This document shows positions 1 through 9,470 of a stretch of DNA of 64,000 nt, piece by piece. Source of the DNA: Betaproteobacteria bacterium GR16-43. GTDB taxonomy: Bacteria > Pseudomonadota > Gammaproteobacteria > Burkholderiales > Usitatibacteraceae. The position numbers were made by a program, and so were the translations under genes. The stretch lies in NCBI GenBank assembly GCA_001953215.1, contig CP019169.1, positions 4,526,001 to 4,590,000 of the forward strand, written 5' to 3'. The notes beneath the pieces are model-generated. The model was not told the DNA's origin. It saw nothing but the letters and a program-made list of their open reading frames with translations, and made no database searches. Each line of letters starts with the position of its first letter. The first letter of the stretch is position 1.

Positions 1-865
1 TGGCATTGGAGATGCCCGAGGCGAGGGCCGGTGCCGGATTGAAGGCATTCGCCGCCGGGCCCGCGATGGCGCTCAGGCCGAAGTAGTCCCTGTGCTGTTC
101 ATACGCGTAACGCAGGATCAGCGGACCGCTCGCGTACTCCGCGCTGCCGGAGAAGAGCGTCGGCTCGGTCGAGGGCGTAGTCGCGCTCGCGGACGTCTTG
201 CCTTCGCCCACCGAATAGGCGAGGCGCCCCGAGAAGCCGCCGACCTTGGGGCTCCAGTACTGGATGCTGTTGCCCTGCCTGCGGTTGAAGGCCGCATCCG
301 CCGACGTATTGGTGCGGCCGCTTTGCGTGGTGGTGACCGGCACGCGGAAACCGGGGGTCTGGATCGTGTTGCTGTAGTCGGCGACGGTGAGCCCGCGGAG
401 GAAGCCGGTCTGCAGCGCGATCCACTTGTACGGCGTATCCCAGATGCCGAGGAAGGCCGTGCCCCACTTGCCCTGCAGTCCGACGTGCGTGTTGCGGCTG
501 GCCAGGGTGTTGGGTCCCGGATCTCCATCGACCGGGATTCCGCTCTCGATCTGGAACAGGGCCTTCATGTCCGGGCCCAGGTTCCTGCTGCCGCGGAACC
601 CGATGTTGGTCGTGCCCCCCGTCAGCCGGCCGCGGCGGTCCGCGTTCACGCCCGTATAGCTCGACGCGGGCACCATGCTCGACCCGACGGTACCGGGCGC
701 CGATGCGCCGGTCGTCTGCGCGCTGTCCAGGAACGGAATCAGGAGGCCGTAGATCTCCACGCTGTAGTCCTTCGGCGCCTGCTCCGCCTGCTGCGCGTGC
801 GCGGTTCCCTGCAACCCGGCGAGCGCCAAGCCGGCGGCCACCGCAAAGCTCTTGTATTGGGACAC
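1..865 (-). CDS. Gram-negative porin, 5' part (gene runs off the window)
   Basis: The visible 288 codons encode the N-terminal part of a general trimeric porin. A signal peptide of about 24 residues ends in GTAHA, followed by QQAEQ. Segments such as SVEIYGLL, TTNIGFRG and NTHVGLQGKWG are typical of the beta-strands of betaproteobacterial porins of the OmpC-like family. The chosen start is a GTG at 865 because GAGGAGGAG lies just upstream and the signal peptide begins there. The gene is divergent from a LysR-type regulator, which may control it; that link is inference. The 3' end lies outside the window. Confidence 0.85.
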   Translation of the reverse strand, partial: MSQYKSFAVAAGLALAGLQGTAHAQQAEQAPKDYSVEIYGLLIPFLDSAQTTGASAPGTVGSSMVPASSYTGVNADRRGRLTGGTTNIGFRGSRNLGPDMKALFQIESGIPVDGDPGPNTLASRNTHVGLQGKWGTAFLGIWDTPYKWIALQTGFLRGLTVADYSNTIQTPGFRVPVTTTQSGRTNTSADAAFNRRQGNSIQYWSPKVGGFSGRLAYSVGEGKTSASATTPSTEPTLFSGSAEYASGPLILRYAYEQHRDYFGLSAIAGPAANAFNPAPALASGISNA

Positions 866-1014
866 GTCAGTCTCCTCCTCGTCGTCATCGAACCTGCGCA
901 TTCGAACCTGCGCATGGTCCTGGTGAGGGCGCGAAAGGATTCGCTACCCCCTGCTTTGATCGATGCGGCGCGATTCTGGGGAGGGGCAACGCAATCTGTC
1001 GATGGGATATCGTT

Positions 1015-1033
1015 TATAGTTGGTATTCACCAA
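1015..1033 (+). promoter_or_regulatory. -10-like hexamer and inverted repeat abutting the lysR-type start codon
   Basis: A TATAGT hexamer at 1015-1020 matches the sigma-70 -10 consensus at five of six positions. It is followed directly by the perfect inverted repeat TTGGT-ATTC-ACCAA at 1020-1033, which touches the ATG at 1034 and fits the T-N11-A pattern of LysR-type binding sites. No clear -35 box was found at normal spacing. If the -10 is real, the leader would be only a few bases long. Autoregulation is inferred. Confidence 0.4.
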
Positions 1034-1984
1034 ATGGATATCGCCAGGCTCGACCTCAACCTGCTCGTCGTCTTCGACATGCTGTTGCGAAAGCAGAGCG
1101 TTTCGCGGGCGGCCGAGGCGTTGAACATGAGCCAGCCGGCGGCGAGCGCCGCGTTGAACCGGTTGCGCGCGACGTTCGAGGATCCGCTTTTCATCCGCTC
1201 ATCTCGCGGAATCCAGCCGACGCCGCGCGCCCTGCAGCTGGCCGAGCCGCTGCAGTCGGTGCTCGATCGCATCAAGAACGACATGCTCCAGCAGTCGAAA
1301 TTCGACCCCGCCTCGGCGAAGCGGCGGTTCGTCTTCAACATGGTGGACGTGGGGGAGCTGGTCTTCCTGCCGAGGCTGCTGAAGCACTTTCGCGCCAGCG
1401 CCCCGAACGCCGACATCGTGACCGTATCGACGCCGCCGGATCAGCTCGAAGCCGCCCTGCAAGTCGGGGACGTCGACCTGGCCGTGGGTTACTTCCGCGG
1501 TTTCCAGAGCGCGAGCCTCTACCAGCAACGCCTCTTTCGGCACGCCTTCGTGTGCGCCATGCGCAAGGACCATCCGGTGGTGGGCGAGAACATCACGCGC
1601 AAGCAGTTTCTAGACGCGCACCACGCGGTGATCCATCCCGAGGGCAAGAGCCACGAGCTGTTCGAGCGCGCGCTCGCCGAAAGCGCCCTGGCTCGCCGCG
1701 TCGTGCTGCGCCTGCCGCACTACCTGGCGATCCCGATGATCCTGGCGGAGTCCGACTTGATCGTCACCGTCCCCTATGCCGTGGGACAGAGCTTCGCCAA
1801 GATGGGGAATATCAAGATTTCCCGCGTGCCCTTCGACGTTCCTTCGGCCGAAGTGAAGCAGTTCTGGCACGCGCGCTTCCAGAACGATCCGGCGAACCGC
1901 TGGTTGCGCGAGACGGTCTTCTCGCTCTTCGCCGCGAAGGCACCAAAGAAAACGCCCCAACCGAAGTTGAGGCGTATTCACTGA
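1034..1984 (+). CDS. LysR-family transcriptional regulator
   Basis: This 316-residue protein has the LysR plan. An N-terminal winged helix-turn-helix occupies roughly residues 5-65 (DLNLLVVFDMLL, SVSRAAEALNMSQPAASAALNRLR, DPLFIRSSRG). A periplasmic-binding-like effector domain follows. The N-terminus resembles the NodD/NahR branch, which often responds to aromatic compounds. The ATG at 1034 is the natural start because the conserved helix follows at once; in-frame upstream sequence is not LysR-like. There is no Shine-Dalgarno sequence. The gene is divergent from the porin gene. Its last codons overlap a terminator that serves tRNA-Arg on the other strand. The ligand cannot be inferred. Confidence 0.9.
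   Translation: MDIARLDLNLLVVFDMLLRKQSVSRAAEALNMSQPAASAALNRLRATFEDPLFIRSSRGIQPTPRALQLAEPLQSVLDRIKNDMLQQSKFDPASAKRRFVFNMVDVGELVFLPRLLKHFRASAPNADIVTVSTPPDQLEAALQVGDVDLAVGYFRGFQSASLYQQRLFRHAFVCAMRKDHPVVGENITRKQFLDAHHAVIHPEGKSHELFERALAESALARRVVLRLPHYLAIPMILAESDLIVTVPYAVGQSFAKMGNIKISRVPFDVPSAEVKQFWHARFQNDPANRWLRETVFSLFAAKAPKKTPQPKLRRIH
1944..1975 (-). terminator. Rho-independent terminator of tRNA-Arg
   Basis: Read on the minus strand, a ten-pair stem (ACGCCTCAAC with GTTGGGGCGT, one T:G wobble) closes a TTCG loop and is followed by TTTTCTTT. It lies just downstream of the tRNA-Arg 3' end and inside the last codons of the LysR-type gene on the opposite strand. Confidence 0.75.
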
Positions 1985-1987
1985 AGC

Positions 1988-2064
1988 TGGCGCGCCCGGC
2001 AGGATTCGAACCCACGACCCCCTGGTTCGTAGCCAGGTACTCTATCCATCTGAGCTACGGGCGC
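1988..2064 (-). tRNA. tRNA-Arg (ACG anticodon)
   Basis: The minus strand folds as a 77-base tRNA. The acceptor stem pairs GCGCCCG with CGGGCGC, the anticodon loop is CTACGAA, the T loop is TTCGAAT, and the CCA end is encoded. The ACG anticodon (A34 normally becomes inosine) reads CGU, CGC and CGA. The gene has its own promoter and terminator. Confidence 0.95.
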
Positions 2065-2076
2065 TGAGAGATTGAA

Positions 2077-2105
2077 ATTATAGCGTTTTTTGCCCGAAAT
2101 GGCGA
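2077..2105 (-). promoter_or_regulatory. Sigma-70 promoter of tRNA-Arg
   Basis: On the minus strand a perfect TATAAT (2082-2077) lies 17 bases from TCGCCA (2105-2100), which matches the -35 consensus at four of six positions. The predicted transcript would start about six bases before the mature tRNA 5' end. Confidence 0.65.
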
Positions 2106-2126
2106 CAGCCCCGGCCGGACGGGAGC

Positions 2127-3680
2127 CTAGACCGCGAGCCGTTCGAGCAGGACCGAGGGCTCCAGGGGCTTGACCAGGTGGAGGTCGAAGCCGGCGTCCA
2201 TGCAGCGCCGGCGGTCCTCGTCGCGGCCATAGCCCGTCACCGCGATGAGCCGCACCCCGGCCAGCGTGGGTTCGGCGCGAATGGCGCGAGCCACGTCGTA
2301 GCCGCTGGCCCCGGGCAATCCGATGTCGAGCACGATCACTTCCGGGCGCATCTCGCGCGCGCGGTGGATCGCTTCGATGCCGTCGTGGGCCGTCTTCACC
2401 ACGTGGCCGCTCAATTCCAGCACCATCGCGAGCGTCTGCGCCGCGTCCACGTTGTCGTCCACCACCAGGATTCGCATGGTTTCGCTCCGCACCGGTTCGA
2501 GCGCCGTCGCGGGCACCGCGCGCAACTGCGCGGACAGCGCCGGCATCGACAGCGTGAACGTGCTCCCCCGGCCGAGCCCTTCGCTCTCGGCGAGGACATT
2601 CCCGCCGTGCAACTCGGCGAGTTTCTGCACGATGCGAAGGCCGATGCCCAGTCCGCCCGCGGACCGGTCGAGCGAAACGTCGGCCTGCGTGAAGAGCTCG
2701 AAGACGTGCGGGAGCACATCCGCGGCGATGCCCACGCCGTTGTCCTTCACGCGCACGTGGACCTCGTGATCCGTCGAGATCACCTCCAGGCCCACGTGGC
2801 CCTTCTCCGGCGTGTACTTGGCCGCGTTGTTCAGCAGGTTGCTCACGATCTGGTAGAGCCGCGCGGGATCGCCGTCCACCCAGACCTCGTCGCAGTTCAT
2901 TGTCATGGTGAGTTCGTGGCCCCGCGTCTCGAACCACGCGCGCGAGCCTTCCACCACCCGGCGAACGAGCGCGCACAGCTCCACGGATTCGCGGCGCAGC
3001 ACGATCTTGCCGGTGGTGATGCGCGAGACGTCGAGCAGGTCCTCGAGCAGGCGGGAGAGGTGACGCACCTGGCGGTCGATCACATCCGCGGCGTAACCGA
3101 CCGCCTCGCGTGAATGCCCGTGCGTGCGAAGGACATCCGCCGCCGTGCCGATCGGCTGCAGCGGGTTGCGCAACTCGTGCGCGAGCATGGCGAGGAACTC
3201 GTCCTTGCGCCGGTCGGTCTCGCGCAGCTTCGTCTCGCGGTCCTCCAGCGCGTCGAGGTTGTCGCGGATCTGGTACTGGCGCAGGCGGCCGCGGAGAGCG
3301 ATGCGCACCGCGCTCGTCAATTCGCCCACCTGGGTCGGCCGCTCGATCACTTGCACGTTGCCCAGGGCCCGCAGGGTCTGCGCGACCGTGTCCGAGGCGG
3401 CGCCGGCCCGCGCCAGCAACAGCAGCGGAAAGTCCGACCAGGCCGGTTGGGTGGACAGCGTGTGCACCACGCTCTGCAGCCCGGCGACGTTGAGCGCTTC
3501 CTCCGCGACGACCGCCGCACCCGCCCCGCTCCCGATGCCGTGCAGCAACGACTCGAGATCGTCACAGCGGCGGCCTTCGACTCCCGCGGCCCGCAACGCA
3601 CCCTCGATCAGGCGGCCATCCTTGCCGGTGGGTGCAAGGATCAGCACCAGGGTGTCCGCGGCGTCCACGAGACCGTCCAT
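2127..3680 (-). CDS. Hybrid sensor histidine kinase/response regulator partnered with KaiC-like ATPase
   Basis: This 517-residue cytoplasmic protein starts with a degenerate receiver-like segment (about 8-130) that lacks a convincing phospho-acceptor pocket. A HisKA dimerisation domain follows, with H-box LAHELRNP and His168 as the likely phosphorylated residue. The HATPase domain shows NLLNNAAKYT, DNGVGIA and GGLGIGL. A C-terminal receiver contains RILVVDDN, Asp452 in VLDIGLPG and a conserved KPLEP. The ATG at 3680 shares one base with the stop of the upstream KaiC-like gene (TGATG), so the two are translationally coupled. No transmembrane segment is seen, so input probably comes through the KaiC-like partner; that is inference. 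Confidence 0.9.
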   Translation of the reverse strand: MDGLVDAADTLVLILAPTGKDGRLIEGALRAAGVEGRRCDDLESLLHGIGSGAGAAVVAEEALNVAGLQSVVHTLSTQPAWSDFPLLLLARAGAASDTVAQTLRALGNVQVIERPTQVGELTSAVRIALRGRLRQYQIRDNLDALEDRETKLRETDRRKDEFLAMLAHELRNPLQPIGTAADVLRTHGHSREAVGYAADVIDRQVRHLSRLLEDLLDVSRITTGKIVLRRESVELCALVRRVVEGSRAWFETRGHELTMTMNCDEVWVDGDPARLYQIVSNLLNNAAKYTPEKGHVGLEVISTDHEVHVRVKDNGVGIAADVLPHVFELFTQADVSLDRSAGGLGIGLRIVQKLAELHGGNVLAESEGLGRGSTFTLSMPALSAQLRAVPATALEPVRSETMRILVVDDNVDAAQTLAMVLELSGHVVKTAHDGIEAIHRAREMRPEVIVLDIGLPGASGYDVARAIRAEPTLAGVRLIAVTGYGRDEDRRRCMDAGFDLHLVKPLEPSVLLERLAV

Positions 3681-5176
3681 CAAGGTCGATTCCTCATCAA
3701 CGCCGTGTTCGCGCCGTCGTAGACGGGCACGCCGGTCAGCACGCCTCGGAACTGGCGCAACGGTTCGCCCACGCGGATGCCGCCCTGGTCGATGCGGAAC
3801 TCGCTCACGGTGCGCTCGTGCATGCCGCCGCGCTTCTTCATGATGGAGATCGCCTGGCGCACCTCGCCCGCGCTCTCGAAGTAGCGCAGCAGGACGACCG
3901 TGTCGGCGAGGTAGCTCGTGTCGATCGGCGAACTCATCTGCCCGATCAGGCCCTGCTGCACGCTCACCAGCATGGTGGCCACGCCCTTCTGGCCCAGCCA
4001 GGTGAGCAGCTCGTGGAGCTGCAGCAGGAGGAACTTCTCCTCGGGCATCGCGTGCAGGTAGCCGTTCAAGCTGTCGATCGTGATGACCTTCGAGCCTTCT
4101 TCCGCGGCGCGCACCACCTTGTGGATGAACTCGCCCGGGGACATCTCCGCCGGGTCGATCTGGTGCACCTTCAGCAGGCCGCTCTTGTAGTGCTTCATGA
4201 ACGGCACGCCCAGCCCCTCGAGGCGCGCGGAGAGCGTGCCGAACGTCTCGTCGAATGTGAACATGTCGGCGCGCTCGCCGCGCTCGCAGGCCGCGACCGA
4301 GACCTGTGCGGTGAGCGTGGACTTGCCGGAGCCCGCCGCGCCGATGATGAGCGTGCTGGTGCCCCGCTCGAGGCCGCCTCCGAGGATGCGGTCCATCTCG
4401 GCCACGCCGGTCTTGAGCGGTTCGTGGGCCGAGTACGAGCGGGTTTCGGCGGCGACGAGGCGCGGGTACACCACGACCCCGCCGCGCGTGATCGCGAAAT
4501 CGTGGAAGCCCGACATGAAGTGCATGCCGCGGTACTTGCCGACCTGCAGGCGCCGGCGGTGCGAGCCGTAGTTGGCGGGCATCTGCTCCAGGCGGATCAC
4601 GCAATGCGCGATGCTCTGGATCTGCGTGTCGAAGAGCTGGTCGTCCAGCACGAGGACCGTGCAGTTCTTCCCGGAAAAGAATCGCTTCAGCGCGAGCAGG
4701 TGCCGGCGGAATTGCAGCGGGCCTTCGGCGAGCAGTCGCAACTCGGAGAGCGAGTCGATGATGATCCGCGAGGCCCCGATCCGCTCGACTTCCGTGAGGA
4801 TCTTGCGGAAGGCGCTCGCCAATTCCACGTCCGAGGGATGGAAGACGGTGTACTGCGATTCGGGATCGAGGGAATCGTCGGTGGGCACCACTTCGAGGGT
4901 GTCGATGCCGGTATGGTCCCAGCCATGCGAGCCCGCGATCGAGCGCAGCTCCTCCTCGCTCTCGGAGAGGGTCACGTAGAGCGCCCTTTCGCCGGCCTCG
5001 ATGCCGGCCAGCAGGAATTGCATGGCGAGCGTCGTCTTGCCCGCGCCGGGCATCCCCTCGACGAGGTAGAGACGGTTGGACGTGAAACCGCCGCCGAGGA
5101 CCGGGTCGAGGCCCGCCACGCCGGACTTCAGCAGGCGAGTCGCTCCCTTCCCGGAGGACCTGAGATCGTCATTCAT
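3680..5176 (-). CDS. KaiC-like double RecA ATPase
   Basis: This 498-residue protein has two tandem KaiC/RecA domains. Walker A motifs are GMPGAGKT at residues 41-48 and GAAGSGKS at 279-286. Hydrophobic Walker B strands ending in aspartate (RIIIDS, VITIDS) are visible in both. Acidic residues that match the KaiC catalytic region occur in domain 1 (ESEEE, 72-76) and as DET in domain 2. It is about the length of cyanobacterial KaiC, but no KaiA or KaiB is present in the window. In non-cyanobacteria such proteins are usually joined to histidine kinases, as here. They probably act as signalling ATPases rather than clocks. Confidence 0.85.
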   Translation of the reverse strand: MNDDLRSSGKGATRLLKSGVAGLDPVLGGGFTSNRLYLVEGMPGAGKTTLAMQFLLAGIEAGERALYVTLSESEEELRSIAGSHGWDHTGIDTLEVVPTDDSLDPESQYTVFHPSDVELASAFRKILTEVERIGASRIIIDSLSELRLLAEGPLQFRRHLLALKRFFSGKNCTVLVLDDQLFDTQIQSIAHCVIRLEQMPANYGSHRRRLQVGKYRGMHFMSGFHDFAITRGGVVVYPRLVAAETRSYSAHEPLKTGVAEMDRILGGGLERGTSTLIIGAAGSGKSTLTAQVSVAACERGERADMFTFDETFGTLSARLEGLGVPFMKHYKSGLLKVHQIDPAEMSPGEFIHKVVRAAEEGSKVITIDSLNGYLHAMPEEKFLLLQLHELLTWLGQKGVATMLVSVQQGLIGQMSSPIDTSYLADTVVLLRYFESAGEVRQAISIMKKRGGMHERTVSEFRIDQGGIRVGEPLRQFRGVLTGVPVYDGANTALMRNRP

Positions 5177-5255
5177 GGCCGTGGGGTACTGGACGAGTCG
5201 TTATGGGCTCGCACCAGACTACAAACTCCGGCGGTCCCTGGGCATCGGACGCGTC

Positions 5256-5837
5256 CTACAAAGGTGTAGGGGTCGGCCGGGCTGCGGGACCCGTCCGGGT
5301 GTCGCTGCCGAAAACGCGATCCCAGAACGCACTGGTCACGCCATAGCAACCCGGCGTTTCGCGATGGTGGTGCACCGCGTGGCAACGCTTGCGCGCCTTC
5401 ATCCACGGCCCGCCCGCCTGCCAGTGATGGGTGGCGTGGTGCGTGATCGAGTACACGAGGTAGCCGGTCAGCATGCCGAGGGTCAGGGCGGATGCGCGCC
5501 GAAGGTCCAGCAACGCCAGCGCGGGAAGGAAGACCAGCACGACGAACAGCGCCGCGCTGACGATCGTCGGCGTGCAGATCAGGGCCCGGGGCCGCCCGTG
5601 GTGCTCCCCATGCCAGGTGCTGAACGGCCGCAACCCATGCAACACGAAGCGATGCAACGCGTACTCGATGAGGGTCCAACCGGCGACGCCGGCCGCGGCG
5701 ATGGCCACGACCTCCGGCAACGGCGCGGGCGGGCCCATCGCGAGCACGCAGGCCGCCAGCGCGACCACCGCGGCGCCATAGAACGCGAAGTCGATGCAGT
5801 ACGCCGCCTTGCTCTGTTCCAGCACGAAGAGACCCAT
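5256..5837 (-). CDS. Small fatty acid hydroxylase superfamily membrane protein
   Basis: The 193-residue protein has about four hydrophobic helices and the histidine clusters of the membrane di-iron hydroxylase (sterol desaturase) superfamily: HRFVLH, WHGEHHGR, THHATHH and CHAVHHHRE. Such enzymes hydroxylate or desaturate lipid chains using two iron ions held by the histidines. Its substrate is unknown. It precedes the KaiC-like gene by 79 bases on the same strand and may share its transcript. A second, larger member of the superfamily is encoded at 26284-27276. Confidence 0.75.
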   Translation of the reverse strand: MGLFVLEQSKAAYCIDFAFYGAAVVALAACVLAMGPPAPLPEVVAIAAAGVAGWTLIEYALHRFVLHGLRPFSTWHGEHHGRPRALICTPTIVSAALFVVLVFLPALALLDLRRASALTLGMLTGYLVYSITHHATHHWQAGGPWMKARKRCHAVHHHRETPGCYGVTSAFWDRVFGSDTRTGPAARPTPTPL

Positions 5838-5913
5838 CGATCGAGGCTAGCCGCTCGAGCCCGGGAAGACTGTGCGGTAGCGAACTGATGAACTGAAAAG
5901 GGAAGGCGCCAAT

Positions 5914-5944
5914 GAAAACGCCACCGTCACAACGACGGTGGCGT
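5914..5944 (-). terminator. Rho-independent terminator of tRNA-Ser (GCT)
   Basis: On the minus strand an 11-base perfect stem (ACGCCACCGTC with GACGGTGGCGT) encloses a five-base loop and is followed by TTTTC. It begins a few bases beyond the encoded CCA end of tRNA-Ser. Confidence 0.75.
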
Positions 5945-5951
5945 CTGGGTC

Positions 5952-6045
5952 TGGCGGAGAGGGAGGGATTCGAACCCTCGATACAGGTTTAAGCCCGTAT
6001 AACGCCTTAGCAGGGCGCCACCTTCGGCCACTCGGTCACCTCTCC
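5952..6045 (-). tRNA. tRNA-Ser (GCT anticodon)
   Basis: A 94-base tRNA with the long variable arm of class II tRNAs. The acceptor stem pairs GGAGAGG with CCTCTCC, the anticodon GCT sits in the loop of CCCTGCTAAGG, and the T loop is TTCGAAT. The CCA end is encoded. It reads AGU and AGC. A TAGAAT -10-like hexamer lies at 6061-6056 on the minus strand, without a clear -35. Confidence 0.95.
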
Positions 6046-6081
6046 GGGAACCGCAATTCTACCATCGCGGGCCCAAGGCCC

Positions 6082-8163
6082 CTAGCGCAACTCCCCCAGG
6101 AAATACGTGTAGACGAGCGCCCAGGTGTAGGCCTGCTGCGTGGGGTTGGTGCCCGCCGCGTGGCCGCCTTCCATGTACTCGTAGTAGAGGACGTCGTGGC
6201 CCTGGTCCTTCATCTTGGCCACCATCTTGCGGGCGTGGCCGGGGTGCACCCGGTCGTCGCGCGTCGAGGTGGTGAAGAGGATCCGCGGGTACTTCACGTC
6301 CTTCGAGACCTTCTGGTACGGCGAGTACTGCGAGATGAACGCCCAGTCCTTCGGGTCGTCCGGGTTGCCGTACTCGCCCATCCACGAGGCTCCGGCGAGC
6401 AGCTTGTTGAAGCGCTTCATGTCGAGCAGCGGCACGCTGCACACCACGGCGCGGAAGAGATCCGGGCGCTGGGTGAAGGCCGCGCCCACGAGCAGGCCGC
6501 CCTGGCTGCCGCCCATGATGCCGAGCTTCTTCGGCGAGGTGATCTTGCGGGCGATCAGGTCCTCGGCGACGGCGATGAAGTCGTCGTGCGTCTTGTAGCG
6601 GCCCTCGCGGCGCGCCGTGAGGTTCCATTGCGGGCCGAACTCGCCGCCGCCGCGCAGGTTGGCGAGCACCCAGACGCCGCCCTGCTCCAGCCACGCGGTG
6701 CCGATGGTGCCGCTGTAGTTGGGCGTCATCGAGATCTCGAAGCCGCCGTAGCCGTAGAGGATGGTCGGGTTGTTGCCGTCCAGCTTGGCGCCCTCGCGCA
6801 TCACGACGAAGTACGGGACCTTCGTGCCGTCCTTCGAGGTGGCTTCGTTCTGCGTGACCTTGAGGCCCTTCGCTTCGAAGAACGCGGGAAGCGACTTCAG
6901 CTTGTCGCGCGCGTCGGTGCCCGATTTCGCGAGGTAGAGCGTAGTGGGGTCGGTGAAGCTGGTGACCGTCATCCAGTACTCGTCGCTCGCGTCGTGCTCG
7001 ACGGCCTTCACGCCGATCGAAGCCGCGCTCGGCACCGCGACATCGCGATGCGTCCATCCCGTGGGCGTGCGCTTCGCCTCGACCAGGCGGCTCTTCACGT
7101 TGTCGAGCACGTCCAGCACCACGCCGCTCTTCGTCGCCGCGTACGCCTGCAGCGAAGCGCGCGGCTGCGGGGTGTACACCACGTCGAAGGCGCGCGAGCC
7201 GCCGAGGAACTTGTCCAGGTCCATCGCGACCAGCATGCCCTGTTTGTACGTGGTGCCCGCGGGCGTCCAGTCCGTGCGAATCCGCACGTAGAGCATGCCG
7301 TTGGCGATCTGGGGGTCGGCATCGCGCGGCACGTCGATCAATGTCCACTGGTCGCCCGTGCGCAGGTAGATCTCGCCTGCGCGCGTGTCGATCCGGCGCG
7401 CGTACATCTCGTACTTGCGGTCGCGCTCGATCACGGTCGCGGGCCACACGCCCATGTCCTTCTCACCGATCTCGTAGATCTTCTTCGCCTCGGAGACCGG
7501 CGTGCCGCGCTTCCATTCCTTGAGGATGCGCGGGTAGCCCGACGCGGAGAGCGTCCCGGGGCCGAAGTCGCGCGAGATGAGGATCGTGTCGAGGTTGCTC
7601 CAGGCCACGCCGCCCTTGGATTCCGGCAGCTCGAAGCCGCCCTTCACGAACGATTTCGAGGGGATGTCGAATTCGCGGATCACCACGGCATCGGCACCGC
7701 CGCGCGAAAGCGAAAGCAGGCAGCGCTCGTACTTGGGCGCGAGGCACTGGAAGCCCTTCGGCACCCACTTCTCGTTCTCCTGCTCGGAGAGCTTGCCGAG
7801 GTCCAGCACCGTCTCCCAGGCCGGGTCCTTCTTCCGGAACTCCTCGAGCGACGTGCGGCGCCAGACGCCGCGCGGGTTGGCCGCGTCCTGCCAGAAGTTG
7901 TAGTAGTGGCCCCCGATCTTCGCGACCTCGGGGATGCGCTCGCGCGAGTTGTAGACCGCGAGCAGGCGCTCGTGCAGCGCCTTGAACTCGGGGCGCGCCT
8001 CGAGGGCGGAGACGGTCTCGGCGTTGCGGGCCTTGGCCCAGGCGATCGGCTTGTCGCCGGTCACCTCCTCCAGCCAGAGGTACGGATCGTCATCCTGGGC
8101 GAAGGCGGCGGGTGCGGCGGCGATGGCGTTGATCATGAGGGCGGCGGCGATGAGTCTTTTCAT
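6082..8163 (-). CDS. Secreted prolyl oligopeptidase family serine peptidase (S9)
   Basis: This 693-residue protein has an N-terminal signal peptide (cleavage near AAFAQ), an S9A-type beta-propeller and a C-terminal alpha/beta-hydrolase domain. The nucleophile is Ser553 in GGSQGG, and Asp637 (RDDRV) and His668 (EGGHAAG) complete the triad. NLRGGGEFG and YGYGGF are also typical. Family members cut short peptides after proline; here it would act in the periplasm. Its ATG overlaps the lysC stop codon by four bases, an odd operon pairing for a peptidase, and nothing else ties it to lysine synthesis. Confidence 0.92.
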   Translation of the reverse strand: MKRLIAAALMINAIAAAPAAFAQDDDPYLWLEEVTGDKPIAWAKARNAETVSALEARPEFKALHERLLAVYNSRERIPEVAKIGGHYYNFWQDAANPRGVWRRTSLEEFRKKDPAWETVLDLGKLSEQENEKWVPKGFQCLAPKYERCLLSLSRGGADAVVIREFDIPSKSFVKGGFELPESKGGVAWSNLDTILISRDFGPGTLSASGYPRILKEWKRGTPVSEAKKIYEIGEKDMGVWPATVIERDRKYEMYARRIDTRAGEIYLRTGDQWTLIDVPRDADPQIANGMLYVRIRTDWTPAGTTYKQGMLVAMDLDKFLGGSRAFDVVYTPQPRASLQAYAATKSGVVLDVLDNVKSRLVEAKRTPTGWTHRDVAVPSAASIGVKAVEHDASDEYWMTVTSFTDPTTLYLAKSGTDARDKLKSLPAFFEAKGLKVTQNEATSKDGTKVPYFVVMREGAKLDGNNPTILYGYGGFEISMTPNYSGTIGTAWLEQGGVWVLANLRGGGEFGPQWNLTARREGRYKTHDDFIAVAEDLIARKITSPKKLGIMGGSQGGLLVGAAFTQRPDLFRAVVCSVPLLDMKRFNKLLAGASWMGEYGNPDDPKDWAFISQYSPYQKVSKDVKYPRILFTTSTRDDRVHPGHARKMVAKMKDQGHDVLYYEYMEGGHAAGTNPTQQAYTWALVYTYFLGELR

Positions 8164-9419
8164 GGCTTGAGTTTCTCTTCCACGGGCGGTTTTTCGAGTT
8201 CGAACGCACGGTGCAGGACGCGCACCGCGAGTTCCATGTATTTCTCGTCGACGACGACGGAGGTCTTGATCTCCGAAGTCGAGATCATCTGGATGTTCAC
8301 GCCTTCGTGCGCGAGCGTGCCGAACATCTTCGCGGCGATGCCCGCGTGCGTGCGCATGCCGATGCCCACGAGCGAGACCTTGGCGATCTTGTCGTCGCCC
8401 ACCACGCCGCGGGCCTCGATGGCCGGCTTCACCTTGGTCTGCAGGATCTCCATGGCGCGCTTGTACTCCGCGCGGTGCACGGTGAACGAGAAGTCCGTGT
8501 GGCCTTCGAGCGACGCGTTCTGGATGATCATGTCCACGTCGATGTTCGCGTCGGCCACGGGGCCGAGGATGGAGAATGCGATGCCGGGCTTGTCGGGCAC
8601 GCCCAGCACGGTGATCTTGGCTTCGTCGCGGTTGAACGCGATGCCCGAAATGATGGCCTGTTCCATGGTTTCGTCTTCCTCGAACGTGATGAGGGTGCCC
8701 ATGTCCGTCGAATTCACGTCCGTGAACGACGAGAGCACCCGGAGCTTCACCTTGTACTTGCCCGCGAACTCCACCGAGCGGATCTGCAGGACCTTCGAGC
8801 CGAGCGAAGCGAGCTCCAGCATCTCCTCGAAGGTGATGGTGTCGAGGCGCCGCGCGTCCGGGACCACGCGCGGGTCGGTCGTGTAGACGCCGTCGACGTC
8901 GGTGTAGATCTGGCACTCGTCGGCCTTCAGCGCCGCGGCGAGCGCGACCCCCGTCGTGTCGGAGCCGCCCCGGCCGAGGGTCGTGATGTTCCCGGCCGCG
9001 TCCATGCCCTGGAAGCCCGCGACCACCACCACGTTGCCATCGGCGAGATCCCGGCGGATATTTGCGTCATCGATGGAAAGGATGCGCGCCTTGGTATACG
9101 CGTCGTCGGTGAGGATCTTCACCTGGAAGCCGGTGTACGAGCGGGCCTTCACGCCGATGTTCATGAGCGCGATCGAGAGCAAGCCGATGGACACCTGCTC
9201 GCCGGTGGAGGCGATCACGTCCAGCTCGCGCGGGCTGGGATCGGCGTTCAACTCCCGCGCGAGGCCGAGCAAACGGTTGGTTTCGCCGGACATGGCGGAG
9301 GGAACGACCACCACCTGGTGGCCCTCCTTCACGAAACGCGCGACGCGCTTGGCGACTTCGCGGATCCTCTCGGGGGATCCCATCGAGGTGCCGCCATACT
9401 TCTGGACGATCAGGGACAC
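8160..9419 (-). CDS. lysC: Aspartate kinase
   Basis: A 419-residue monofunctional aspartokinase, which phosphorylates L-aspartate as the first step towards lysine, threonine and methionine. The amino-acid kinase domain starts with KYGGTSMGS and contains the STGEQVS and GRGGSDTT motifs. Two C-terminal ACT domains (about 265-415) provide feedback control. The start is the GTG at 9419, because the conserved [11 protein letters not shown] segment begins there; no Shine-Dalgarno sequence is apparent. A TAAAAT hexamer at 9450-9445 could be its -10 box. It is divergent from the GGDEF-EAL gene and overlaps the peptidase gene downstream. Confidence 0.95.
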   Translation of the reverse strand: MSLIVQKYGGTSMGSPERIREVAKRVARFVKEGHQVVVVPSAMSGETNRLLGLARELNADPSPRELDVIASTGEQVSIGLLSIALMNIGVKARSYTGFQVKILTDDAYTKARILSIDDANIRRDLADGNVVVVAGFQGMDAAGNITTLGRGGSDTTGVALAAALKADECQIYTDVDGVYTTDPRVVPDARRLDTITFEEMLELASLGSKVLQIRSVEFAGKYKVKLRVLSSFTDVNSTDMGTLITFEEDETMEQAIISGIAFNRDEAKITVLGVPDKPGIAFSILGPVADANIDVDMIIQNASLEGHTDFSFTVHRAEYKRAMEILQTKVKPAIEARGVVGDDKIAKVSLVGIGMRTHAGIAAKMFGTLAHEGVNIQMISTSEIKTSVVVDEKYMELAVRVLHRAFELEKPPVEEKLKP

Positions 9420-9470
9420 GGGCAGGTACCGGGCAAAAGGGCGTATTTTATCGGAACCCGCCCCCACTTC

